NCBI GenBank assembly: GCA_038502055.1
Contig: JAXRKN010000044.1
Location: forward strand, 2,452,001 to 2,516,000
Source: Tanytarsus gracilentus
Lineage: Eukaryota > Arthropoda > Insecta > Diptera > Chironomidae
Length of the DNA: 64,000 bases
Direction of reading: 5' to 3'
Position numbers and translations under genes: made by a program. Shown here one piece after another: positions 34,913 to 46,536 of the stretch (position 1 is its first letter; every line of letters starts with the position of its first letter). A model generated the notes under the pieces. The model was not told the origin of the DNA. It searched no databases and saw only the letters and a list, made by a program, of their open reading frames with translations.

Positions 34913-36121
34913 GATATATTTAAATTTATTCTCTCTACACTGTACACTCGCGAACGCTTATCAGAACATGTAAAAATGTCTTTTCAAGCCACTTTCAATT
35001 TCATTTCTTTTTTCGCCCTTTTTTTCACGTCTGCTCTGGAAATTTTTCCTCACTTGATTTGTGGTAATTGATAAAAATTAGCCACTGATAAGACACATGC
35101 ACTGGTCTGGGTGCGATTGATAAAATGTACTTTAGTCTGTGTGCATATAGGCAGAGCAGAGCCACTTAAAGACTCAAAAAATGAATCATCTGAGTCTTCT
35201 TTTTCCCCCTTAAAGTTCCTCTACGTATTGGCATTGACATACATTTTCACTCATTTTCGACTCGATTTTGCACCAAACTTCACGTTCTATCGCACATGAG
35301 TGACACTAAGACTTTAACTAACTAAGTTATCAACTAATTAAATGCTTTAAAATGGAAAATATTGATAATAAAAAAATTTCTTTAGAGTCACAGTCAGTCA
35401 GAAAGAGTTGATTTTTGCAATATATAGGGGGGAGGATCGAACGGTGATGTCACCTCGTGTGGGGGTGTTTCGAGAAATTTAAATATTTAAAAATTAGCTT
35501 TAAATTGAATTTTAAGAACTTTTTCGTATTTTTATTTATAAAAATAATTTAAATTAGAAAATGTCGTAAAAGATTGCTTTGACATGAATTTCAATGAGTC
35601 CCTTACATAAAATAATGTTCACGTCTCTGCTACTCAATGGAGTGTGTATTCGCTTAAATTAACTGTTTCATAAATAAAAGCTAACCCTCACATGATCTTT
35701 GAACATTGATAGCCGACTTTTACATATCGCACTTTTTCTTCTTTTCGAATCATCACGTGCGATGATTTTCAACGGTTCTCGCATACGCGCATATGCGAGC
35801 GGTTCAATGTCAATGAGAGGAAGATCCTTGAGATGTAATTAAGTCGCCAAGTATGGTGCAGAGACATCATAATGAGATGATTGGCTTTGAATATGCGATT
35901 TTGATGTGGGTCAGAAATAACAAAAAAAAATATAAAAATTAAAATAAATAATTCAACAGACACTTAAAGGACATTATTAATTTTTAGGATTTGAACCTTT
36001 AATTTTTGTTTAATAAATTTTACAAGACTTTTAATTCCTGAAAAGCATTGAAATTACTGCCAATAAAAAATTTCTGCTAATTTCTTCAATGCAATGAGTT
36101 AATTTATTTTACTTTTCTTCT
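34913..36121. other. Intergenic, 5' flank of RhoGAP92B
   Basis: No coding exon seen. It should contain the RhoGAP92B promoter just right of 34912. A short perfect inverted repeat is at 35778-35799. Confidence 0.5.
35778..35799. repeat. Short palindrome flanked by direct repeats
   Basis: CTCGCATA (35778-35785) and TATGCGAG (35792-35799) are perfect inverted arms around CGCGCA. Each side carries a CGGTTC or CGGTT copy in the same orientation. It is GC-rich against its surroundings and may be a dimeric protein site or a hairpin. Confidence 0.6.
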
Positions 36122-36403
36122 TTATCGAAAAATGATTCTTTCAGTGATTTTCAAGACTGAGAGTACGGCAATTAGAAAAATCATGAGACCGAGAAAAATT
36201 GCAATCCAGATATTGCCAAAGTAGCACAATAAATGGACATTGTTGTTGGGATCTTTTAGCATGTGATATCGCTCCACTGGGCCATAACCGAAGCGCTTTA
36301 AAGTCTTTAATGCACAAATTGCCTGTTTGTCTGTTCTATTCTGTTCTTTTATCAACATTTGAATGATTGCATTATCGGCCATGTATTCGGGTAGCAATGC
36401 CAT
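36122..36403 (-). CDS. Small membrane protein of unknown function
   Basis: A minus-strand frame from 36403 to 36122 encodes 93 aa. The first 60 residues are soluble with MADNAIIQMLIKEQNR and a KRFGYGPVERYHML stretch. A hydrophobic segment (IWIAIFLGLMIFLIAVLSVL) follows near the end, with a short basic tail, as in a tail-anchored or single-pass protein. The start follows a good acceptor (TTTCTTCTAG) by two bases, and a matching donor at 36458 would define a 53-bp 5' UTR intron like others in this window. An upstream in-frame ATG at 36439 would lie inside that intron and give 105 aa if unspliced. No family is recognised. The gene is divergent from CCAP. Confidence 0.6.
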   Translation of the reverse strand: MALLPEYMADNAIIQMLIKEQNRTDKQAICALKTLKRFGYGPVERYHMLKDPNNNVHLLCYFGNIWIAIFLGLMIFLIAVLSVLKITERIIFR

Positions 36404-36777
36404 GTCTAGAAGAAATAATTTTTGAATTTTAAATTTCATGCAATCAAATTTAAATTACCTTAAAGCAACAGAAAAACACTAAAAAATTTAATTTAATTCC
36501 ACGAAAAATTGCAAAGGCGAAGGTTGCTTTAATGCAAAATTTCTAATGAAAATTGACAGATTAATTTTGTAAAATTTCATTGCCAGACGCAAAGTAATCA
36601 ACTGACGCCTAAAGAATGTCCACTTCTTAACATGTTGCTCTTAATACAATCACTACCTCAAAAAACAATCAACACTGCTTGCTTTATTCACAAATCATGT
36701 GCAGCACAATTTTTTTATGGACCATGGAAAGGAGGCACAGCGGGCTAGTGCTTGCCATTCAACTGGTACATGTTTAA

Positions 36778-36816
36778 TATAAAAGCCACTGTTTAAGGTT
36801 CGATGATTTCAGTTCA
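36778..36816 (+). promoter_or_regulatory. Candidate CCAP core promoter
   Basis: TATAAAAG begins at 36778 and Initiator TCAGTT sets +1 at 36811, a spacing of 33. The next plus-strand gene is CCAP at 37701. A donor-like GGAAG/GTGATT at about 36893 and an acceptor-like TTTCCTGTAG ending near 37647 would make a 5' UTR intron. Assignment to CCAP is by position. Confidence 0.5.
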
Positions 36817-37700
36817 TTGATAAGAGTCAATTTGTGTTAAGCTAAATCGATAAGAGCTAGTGAAAAATTAGAAAAAATTAGTTTTTTTTGGAAGGTGATT
36901 TTTAATATTGAAAAATCTGTGTTTTGCAATGTGGAATATAAAAAAATAAAAAAATGCACATTGTTTGCAATTGTTTTCTTTTTTTAAATAATCTCATGTT
37001 CATCCACCTTATTCAACATGTGCATAACAAAACTAAACTCATGTCAGGATTAAAAATAAGTTTTTAAAAAATATCTGCTGCATTTTTTCACGTTTATGGT
37101 TTAGATTTCAAAATACTGCATTATTACTCTCATGTCTGTTTCCTTTTTATCAACCTACCTTAACAGAATTGAGAAGAAACAGAGAGAAGATATTTTTAAT
37201 AATTGACTACTAAACTTTGTGAATTTTTAAATAAATTAATCAGAAATTTAACTACCATGACTTCGTGTCTGAATCTTTCACGACCATAACTGAACTTTTT
37301 CACTAGGCACCTGTTGAAATTAAAACTGCGTCCATAATGAAACAATTTAAATTTGTTCCGTAATCAAATGCTTCACTTTTAAGGTCAGATGTTCTAGAAA
37401 TTCCACAATTCATCAAAGTGTTTTTGCCTCATTGAATGCCCACAAGAATTGCATCATTTGCAGCCTCAATTGTTTCATGACGATAAACGTGAATTTTCTT
37501 TCAATTCAGCGAGACGCAAGAAAAGTGCATTTCTGAGTTATGTAAAACCATGCATGTTCGGATATGAAACGAAATCTAATCAATAATCGTCGATTACTAT
37601 AAATTTAAATGACATCAATAATTTATTTATCATTTCTTTCCTGTAGCTCATTCCAAACGGATTTCAATCTTCCAGTAGAAAAAAAATTAATATTTTAAAA

Positions 37701-38218
37701 ATGCAATCGACTGTTGGAATTATTTTTATTGTCTTAATTAGTGCTGAATTAGCAATTTGTGGTGTGATTAATGGCGACAGGGTAAATGAAAAAAAAGTGT
37801 GAATTTTTAAATTGAGAAAATTTAAATATTTAAAACTTCCACTGGGATTTTAAAATTATCAAATCTAATTAAAATTTTCACAATCCAGGACCCTCGAGGA
37901 TTTGGTCAAAATTCAGTGGACACAAAAGCAAAACGACCATTTTGCAATGCCTTCACCGGTTGTGGGCGAAAACGTTCTAACGAAATTGCACCGCCAATGC
38001 AGTCACAAAATATGGGACTCGACGAGGAAGACGGAATTTCGGATCTTCTTGAACTCAACGCAGAACCAGCCATCGAAAATTTAATGAGACAAATCATGAG
38101 CGAAGCAAAAATGTATGAAGCAATTCAGGAAGCGAATCGCGAGATGTTTTTGCAGAAAATGAAGCACGTCAACAATGGAAATCGATCGCCATCCCAGTCG
38201 GTCTACAGTCTGCAATAA
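37701..38218 (+). CDS. CCAP: Crustacean cardioactive peptide (CCAP) precursor
   Basis: Two exons (37701-37781, 37889-38218, phase 0) give 136 aa. Residues 1-21 are a signal peptide (MQSTVGIIFIVLISAELAIC). The mature peptide PFCNAFTGC lies at residues 44-52, preceded by the dibasic KR and followed by G53 (amide donor) and RKR. This is the invariant arthropod CCAP, a disulphide-bonded nonapeptide amide that drives heartbeat and takes part in ecdysis behaviour. The remaining C-terminal part is acidic then helical and has no further clear dibasic-flanked peptide; it is spacer or associated peptide. Candidate poly(A) signals lie at 38629-38638, about 410 bp past the stop. Confidence 0.98.
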
Positions 38219-40440
38219 TTTAGGAGAGAAGGAATTTTTTAAGTTTACTGTTTAAGTTTTACAAAGAAAATGGATGTGCGCGGATGTCTGTGAGTGACTA
38301 GTGATGTATTTTGGATAATTTGATAAAATACCTGATTAAATCACAGCTTCCGACCTAAATATTTTGCGCCCCAAAATGTAGCACAATGTATTCATAGGCA
38401 CTTCCAACATGCCTATAATTAAGTTAAGAAAAAAAGTTTTCATCATTCGAACAGACTTTGTCCTTTGACTCTCCAAAATTATTGGCTAAAAATTTAATTG
38501 AATGTTAGGTTAGGAAATCACAATGTCCTTCTATGTTTTGAACACGACTAAATGTGAAAAGTCGAATTAATTATTACATTTTTAAATCAGCTATTTGAGC
38601 TCCATCGTACGATGTAAAAAGACTAAGAAATAAATAAAAAATTCAAGAAAAATATGAAATTATTACTTTTGCTTTCTTAGAAATGTCTTACAAAGTAGAT
38701 TTATCGTGCACGTTTCATGGATCTTGAATTTTTCACCATAATTTTATTCCCAACTTGACCTTTCTCCAGTTCTTGAAATTTTCTGTAAAAACTCTCTTTT
38801 AACCTGCGTTGATATCAAATTCACTTTCCAAGTATAAATCTTCATTTGTTGATTTATCTTCCAACTCAGTGAGAGTCAACAAGTCTGCAACAAATCTCAG
38901 AGCAAATAAAGCATTTGATAAGGAATTAAGGAAAATTCCAAGAAGGAATTAAATTAGAAGAGATTTATAATAATTTATGTGGGTGCGATTGTGTCACTCG
39001 CTCATAGTCAAACTTTTAACTTTTAGTTCATGCTGAAAAATTATGTGCAAAAATTTTTACACCATAAAAAGTTTTCAATTTTTGTATTGAGGTTTTTTTA
39101 GCCAAAAACTACGTGTTTTATGTCAAATGTCAAATGCAAGCTGCAATCTGAAAGTCACAATTTTTTCCTTGTTATATTTTTGCATAATTTTTTGTACTCG
39201 AAAAAGGAAAGACATAAAAATTCCTCCAGATTCTAAAGTCAGTAAAAAACTTTTTTAACTGCGATTGCAAAACAATAAAGTTGTGAGAACTGTCGCACGT
39301 GTGAGAGTTTGTGATCGCAAATTTCATTTCGTGTTGAGTTATTGGGTTAAAAAAAGTTTATGTCGCAACGCTTTTCAAGCCATAAATTAAATTTTTAACC
39401 TCATAAGTGTAACCATAGAAGACGAATGTTTTGTTGTGTCAGTGCATGCCATGAGATCTAAAATCAAGTTAAAAGTATTCAAATTGAGTTTAAAATTTTA
39501 GTGGATAAAAATCTAGAGAATGGAGTTAGTTAAGGACATTAATTCATTGACAAATATATTTGTAAGTTTAAAAGGATTTTTTTCATAGATTTTTCATCCA
39601 AGAGCTTCGGATAAAATTTAAAAATTTAAATTCAATTTTCGTTTATTTTAACATTTTTCCACGCTCTATCAAGCACATTAACATTTTGGACTCAATGGAT
39701 TTTTAACGAGTCGAGTCTTAAGTTGAAAGTGTTAAAAGCTATAAAAGTCAAGTTGAAAGTCTACTTGACTTTATGTGAGAAAATAAATCAACCACTTGTT
39801 GCATAAAGCTTTTGAAAGCTCTCCTGAAAATATAAAAAGAAAAAAATTGTAGAATTTTCCATCTGAATTTTCTTTAGTCAATCAAATATTTTCGTCAACA
39901 ATTTCTAAGAATTTTTTATTTTCTCATTTTCTTTCATTAACACACAAAAATATTCTTGAATTTTTTCTCTAAGTTTGCATAAAATATAATGTTCATCAGT
40001 TTCCTACAATTTATATATTTTTTAACTGGCTAAAGCTTCATTTAGATGCATGACAGAGAAGAAAATGATTCATTTTGAAACAAATCAGAGACAAAAGCAA
40101 TGACTGCACCCGTTTAATATATTTAAAGGTAATTAATAGCGCAACTTTAGATAAATAAACTTAAATCGATTTTTCTTCACTCAGTTCCAGTTTTTATCAT
40201 CATTCATGTTTTACGTCATAGCACATTTAAGGCATTTTCAGGTTTAATTCATCTCTCTTTAAATAAAAATTTATAGCAAACTCCATCGGGAGCAAATTGC
40301 GATACAAAATATTTTTTTTGCTCTTTCCAAAAATAAATGTGATCAAAAATCGATGCATTGCAGATTTGAATAAATAAACTCTACTAGAGATTTCTCAATA
40401 TTTCTTTGTAAATTTTGTCTAATTCATTTTTTTTTCTATC
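38219..40440. other. CCAP 3' flank and intergenic
   Basis: The left part is probably CCAP 3' UTR, ending after overlapping AATAAATAAA at 38629-38638. The rest is AT-rich non-coding DNA apart from a weak minus-strand exon candidate at 38702-38884. Confidence 0.5.
38702..38884 (-). other. Weak candidate exon pair, possibly frameshifted
   Basis: On the minus strand a TTTGTTGCAG acceptor is followed from 38884 by an acidic open frame (DLLTLTELEDKSTNEDLYLE) to 38804. From 38803 a frame shifted by one base stays open (LKESFYRKFQELEKG) to a stop at 38702. Joined, they would read as one protein end, but that needs a one-base error or a very short intron. No family is recognised and no upstream exon was found. 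It could be a pseudogene remnant or chance. Confidence 0.2.
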
Positions 40441-43350
40441 TTAAGAATTTTTCTGCGCTTTCTCAATCATTTCTTTTTCCTTTGCTGTGAAGCCAAGAAT
40501 GCTTTCAATCGCCTGCAAGTGTCCTTGTGAATTTTCCTTATCGGTCAAGAAATAATAAATTGCCGATTTGAGAAATTGCAGCGTGACTTCAGGATCAACT
40601 CGTGATGGTTTTGCTTCATGAGCGTCTACAAGTCGTTTATACATGGTCTAGAATAAATTTTAAAAAAATTGAATTTACAAACCAGAAAAGTACACTTTTA
40701 AAGTTTAACTCAAAAATATTTCCAAACATTCGAGAATTTTAAAAATGTCCTTATTAGTCCCTAAATTTAAAAATTTTACAACACTTAAAAATTAATGATG
40801 ATGTGAATGAATTTTATAAAAATGAAATGAATTTAAAATTAATCAAATAATAAGCAGACAAAAGTATAAGACACAAAAATATCAAAAGATGAAAGTCTGC
40901 GACAGGAAATTTTCTCTAATTTTTCTTTAAAAAAAACTAGAAAAGCAAAAGGGACAAACTTACTTTTCTGGCACCTAGCAGCCAAAGAGATATGGCCTCT
41001 TTTGCACTCAACACTGAATCATTTCCAGTCGCTCGACCATAATCTTCATCCTAAATTTATTTTGAGTGAAAAATGTGAACATTTGAGAGAGAAAAAAATG
41101 TATAAAAGACAAATACAATCATTCAGTTAGTTGACGATGAGGAATTTGTTAGAAGGAGTGTGCGAAAAATGTGACAAAAAATATTTAGCAACAATAATTA
41201 TAATTAAAGCATTTTGAGGGATGTTCGATTTTTTGTAAATTTAATTTTAACGAACTTCCCTCTCCAAAATCACCAAAAGCTCTTTTCCTCTTACCAAAAG
41301 CTTACACAATTAAAAAAGCTCTGAAAAACTCACTTTAATGTTGTCCAATTCATTTTGTGTGACTTGCAGCTGATGCACGAGTTCAGGCACATTAAATTTC
41401 TTTGAGCAGCTTGGCGTTGACGAGCTCGTGCTTGCACCCTCATTTTCCTTCGCATACATATGCAAATAAACTTTATTCGATTTATCCTCATTGTCGACTA
41501 GCTTATGCTGGAGAGCTTCAAGTTGTCGCTCTAGCTCACGAATTCGTTCTTTAGCCTAGTCCATTTTGTATGCAAAAGTTAACAATTGTGTGACCAGTTA
41601 AAAAACTTAAAAATATTAAAAGCAGATGAATCACTAACTTGTTCGTAGTCGGGCATTAAATCGCAATAGCGAGCATTGCATTCGGCCAAACGCTCCAGGA
41701 GAGCTTCAACTCGATTATTATTCGAGCGTTTCTCTTCACCGAGCTCGTTGTCATGTTGCTTAATCAACTCCTCGATTTTTTCCTCATACATTTGAACCAA
41801 ACGTTGACGTTCTGGATCAATGTGAACCGGTTCGTCATCTTCGTTTCCAACAGCGCTAAAATTTATAATTTTAAAAATTATTTTTAAAATTTTAATTTAA
41901 AATTTACCGATCTTGTGTATTCGCATAAGAATCTTTCGAGTGAATCGACGACGTTGTTATGTCCTCAAAATGTCCCGAGTCAGCAAATGAACTTTGCATC
42001 TCTGAATTGCACATTTTGTCAATAAATTGAACCTGGTGAATGCCGTGGTGGAGCGGAGTGCCTCGTGACATGTGTCTTGGACTTTCCTTGAAAGCATCAT
42101 CAACCATGTCAGCGAGAGGCGAGGCGATTTCTGAAGCTGGAGTGTGTAAGTCATTGGTGGTATTCTCACGGACGGTTGGGACGGAAGGACAGTCACTTGA
42201 TTTTGAACATTCTTCGGGTGAGCTCAAAGACGCTTTAAACAACCTCAACTCGACAACCTCTTTAGTCAATTTTAATATTTCACTGTCTTTTCTCTCTAAA
42301 TCTTCTTTCGCTGCCGCCAGCAACTCTTTAAGTCTTCTAATATGTCGATGTGCACGCTGCGTAGGCGTCAAATAATCATCGCCCGTTTTATCAGCAAAAC
42401 TCGAGCAGTGATAAACATATTTCATCTTCCTCCCCGAAAAAGTTGTACCATTCCTAGCGAAATACGGATGGTCACAATTTGACGATGCCATTGAAGATGA
42501 AAAACTGCTCATCGAGTCGAGATCATCATCGTTATATTTATCGGGTGTGACTGGTGGTGTTTTCGGACTATTGGACGATTTTACATAACGAGCTCCTTGT
42601 GGTGTTTTTGGAGTTTGGGGTGTTCGAGGAGATTTCGGTTGTGACAAATGTCCGTTGAGATTTAAGGTCTAAAAAATAATTTTTTAAATTGAATAATCAC
42701 AAAGTGATAAAATGCGTTTGAATTGGAATTTGACACGCAATTTGGAATTTATTTACTAAATATTATTAGTGTGTCAATTTCCTTCTTATTCTTTCAACGA
42801 AAAGTTGAGGACTAAAAAAATCGATTTCTTCTTCTTTTTACCGCATTTTTGATTGCATAATTGAAGGTCTTTCCAAAAACTATTCACTGGCTCTTGGCCA
42901 AATGCAGTGTAGATAATTTTTCATCACACTCACCATTCCTCGATCATTTTTGCGTGCTATATCGCCATTCATATGCTTCATGTTGACAACATTGCCATTG
43001 CAATGCTCTGCAAAGCTTTTACTGGTACCACCTGGATCACCAATGCCATCACTCTTATGCTCATCCATTGAAACACTGCCACGTCGAGCTCTCTGCAAAT
43101 TTATTAATCTTAATTGCTGCACTCTATCGCAACTTGCAGTGGAATTTCTCGAATGCTGAAAATTTTTGTTATGCTGCTTCAATGTCGTCTCATTTAACTG
43201 GTTGAAGAGAGAGCAATTTGGGCGCAGGCGCATTGAATTTGTTCGACGAAAAGGAACTGGAGATGCAGAGAGTGAAATTGGAATTCGACTAATTTCACTC
43301 TCACCATAGCGCCGCTGAAGAACCGGAGTCGATGGCTTTGATGACGACAT
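40441..43350 (-). CDS. qtc: Quick-to-court, coiled-coil protein with GRIP-like end
   Basis: Six exons on the minus strand (43350-42934, 42668-41908, 41855-41639, 41555-41334, 41050-40964, 40647-40441) join in frame to 636 aa. The first 235 residues are Ser/Pro/Thr-rich and low in structure, with TPQTPKTP-type sites for proline-directed kinases. Coiled coils follow at about 240-287 (LTPTQRAHRHIRRLKELL), about 404-466, and after residue 467 (KERIRELERQLEALQHKL). The last exon resembles a GRIP domain (about 583-627: LQFLKSAIYYFL, then LQAIESILGFTAKE), a Golgi-targeting module that binds Arl1. Drosophila quick-to-court affects male courtship; that is family knowledge. GRIP domains normally have Tyr in the first motif where this has Phe. 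Other start exons upstream are possible. Confidence 0.85.
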
Positions 43351-46300
43351 TCTTGGGGTGTCACTTACTGGAGGGTTTTAAATTCGTGAACTGTGTATGT
43401 GAAGGAAATAGAAAGTTAAAAACAAAAGCACGTGGGTGTAAAAAAATATTTCATGGATTTCTGAGTTTTTATGAGGAAAAAAAATAATGAAATAATTTAT
43501 TTTTGTTACTAAAGTTTAGGATTCGAACCTTGAGATATTTTTAAATCGAGTTTTAAATTTAAAATTTTTAATTATATGCCATTTAAATGCAGACACTTTT
43601 TAGCTTTAATTAATTCGTATTGCAATCAATCAATTAGCTAAACTTATTTTTCACGCTATTATTGCCAATTTTTGTTCTTGCAATTTTCACGAAGCTTTAA
43701 ACTTGAACCAGTTTCCGATATAATTTCATTTGTATTTCAAAATTACCAATCATTCACCTTTTCATCGATTTCAATTTTATTTTCAGCGCTAAATCAATAT
43801 TATCTGATTATCTGGGTGGCGAATGCGAACGCAATTGAGATTTTAGCAAATCTTATTTTAATCTCCCGAAGATTTTCATAAGCACATAATTGAAGACCAT
43901 GTGAATTATTTGCTCTAATAAATTTTGATAAATTTCTCTATTTCATATTTAAATATTTTTATCTATGCAGGAAAATACCTCTTTAGACCTTCAACCGTCG
44001 GATTTGGTTGAGTACAACGAACAAAAATTCTACAAGTCAAAATAATTTTTTTATATATTCTTTACAGCTCCACACGAGGCTTTCATTAAATGTCGATATG
44101 GTTGGTGATTACCCAAGCAAAAAAGAATGGTATGTTGAGGGGTTGTGAGGAAATTTTAGAACACCAAAAATAAAAATGATAAAATTGAAAATAATTTAAG
44201 ACTTTATATTTTTAGTGTAAAGTTTAATAAATAAATATAAAAAAAAATTTAAACGACATCATTTAAAGTTTGACCCACAAGACTTTCTTACATCATGCGA
44301 ACAGATTTTTTTTGGGATTAAACTAGACGTAAAAATGTTAAGAAATGTTTTTTTTGTCATTACACAGACGGAATTTCAGACAATGTGGAGTCGAAGAGAA
44401 AATAATCTCAATTATAAATGAAAAATTAAGAAAGATCTTCGACCGCAACGGAATCAATTATTATTTCGCACAAGCAACATCATCTCTTTCATGAATCAGC
44501 AAGATAATTTGCAGACAGAAGTTATAACTGTAATTAATTTTTCGGTATTTTTTTTATAAAGTATTAAATTATTTTTTTTTGTTGCGCAATGAATCAAAAA
44601 AAATTGAAATTTACCTAATTTGCGTATCAAAAAAACTATTGGATTTCGTCATTTTTCTTAGTCAAGCACTAAAGCACACGCGAGAGAATAAAAATCAACT
44701 TTAATTAAAACTACCGCAATTTTCTGTGTTCACGTTTGAGTTTTTATCAAATGCGATGTGAATCACAGCGACATTAACGATCGACTACATTTGAGCTGAA
44801 TGGAAAAATCAAGCACGGCAAAATTATTGATAGTGAGTCGAGAGAGTAAAACGTGAAATTTCCCTCACGGTAGAATGGTCAAGGTCGTGAGAGAACACTC
44901 AAGCACTCAATCGAGTGTGAAGTGCCGAAAATCGTTAATTTTATTATAATAATTTAAGTGAACTTAATTAACGAATTCCAGTCGATTTAAGCTCTCGCTG
45001 TGTAAGCTATTAAAGTTCAAGAAACTTCAAAACAAAGAAAATGATTTCACAAAACAAACTTCATAATTTCAAAATCATTTTCATCTTTAATTTTGGTACA
45101 CATGCTCTGACCTAGAAACGGTGCACATTAAATTGCACTCTCAATTTTTTGTGTTAATAAACGCGTGAGTCGTGAGTGGAAAATTAGAGCATTAGACTTT
45201 TTTTATCTTGTCTGGCATCAGAGCGGAAGTTGGTACCGGTGTAAATTTTTGTAATGTTGTGTCAGCTTGATATGTATTAAAAGTTATCCTTTTTATGTGT
45301 GGAACATAATGAAAAATATAAAACGTGATTTTCTTTCTCTCATTGAGATATTTATAGGTGTGAAATCGTGACATTTTATTATCAGCTGCATGCAGAAGCC
45401 GCTCGAATAAGTAAAGCTTTGTTTAAACTGCGATAAGACCCAAGGAGTTTTGAAAAGTATTTCTCTCACTTTAAAATATTTATGGTGCATTTTCTCCACT
45501 TATTTATAAAAATATCTTAAATAATTTATTGTTTTGAGATAAATCTCAGAAAATACTTTTTTAAAAAGTTTAATTTTTTCTTATTCTCTTTGTGTTTTGT
45601 TTAGGGAATTTTAAATTTTACTTCAAACTCTAAAATGAATAAAAAATGAGTAAAAAATATTTCACCCTCGTTTATCATTGTAATGACTTTTAAACAACCT
45701 GCGAATTACTAAAGTCCAGCGAATTGGTTTTTTATTCCGTAAATAAAATTAAATTTTGGACTTTGATATTTAAATTTTAATTGCACTTCAATTTAAATCA
45801 AACTCTTAATTAAATTTTTATCACCCAGCAATTTTTTACCTTAATATTTCTAGATTTATTTCCTTATTTTAAGTCTTTTCAAAAGGAACAGATAATTTTT
45901 ATTTTAACTAGCAAAATATTCTTGGCCACCTTTAGAAATAATTTTTACCACCGTGGCACGAGAAAATTGAAGCTCAACTGAATAGTGAATAGCTACAGCT
46001 GTATTTTTTTATAAAAACAAAACTGAAAATTCATGATCGAGATTACGTGTTACTGTAGGTAAGCATTTTAAGTACACATATGAAACTTTATACTATTGTG
46101 TGAGCGAAGAATAAAAAATAATATTTTTAACAAAACAAAAATTGACAAAAAAGTAATTTTTGATAAGATAAGCGATGATATTTTGCAGAGAATTGAGATC
46201 AATTAATTGCGTTTAAAAAAATTATCGCGCAACACGTGGTTAAAACTTGAAATGTCGGTTGGAAAAATATTTGAAATCTTTTATCTCGCTCTCGCATTAG

Positions 46301-46536
46301 GCACAATTTATAAGTTACGAAAATTTTATATTTTGGTCATGCCATGCTGACTTATGTTATAACATAGAAAAATTTAATATTCTTTAATTGAACTTCATTT
46401 CTTTGTTAAATCAATTCACAAAATAATTTTTCTCTGTCAGTAAATTTAAATGCTACGCAACTCACGAATGAACCCCAATAAGAGCATGCTTGCCGGAAAG
46501 TAAACAAAAAAATAATAAAAGATTTAAATTTTTATC
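43351..46536. other. Intergenic, no gene seen
   Basis: This is the region between the divergent starts of quick-to-court (minus) and PRMT3 (plus), presumably holding both promoters and possible 5' UTR exons. No coding exon is visible; the open frames at 43672-43881 and 45192-45499 look like noise. Confidence 0.5.
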
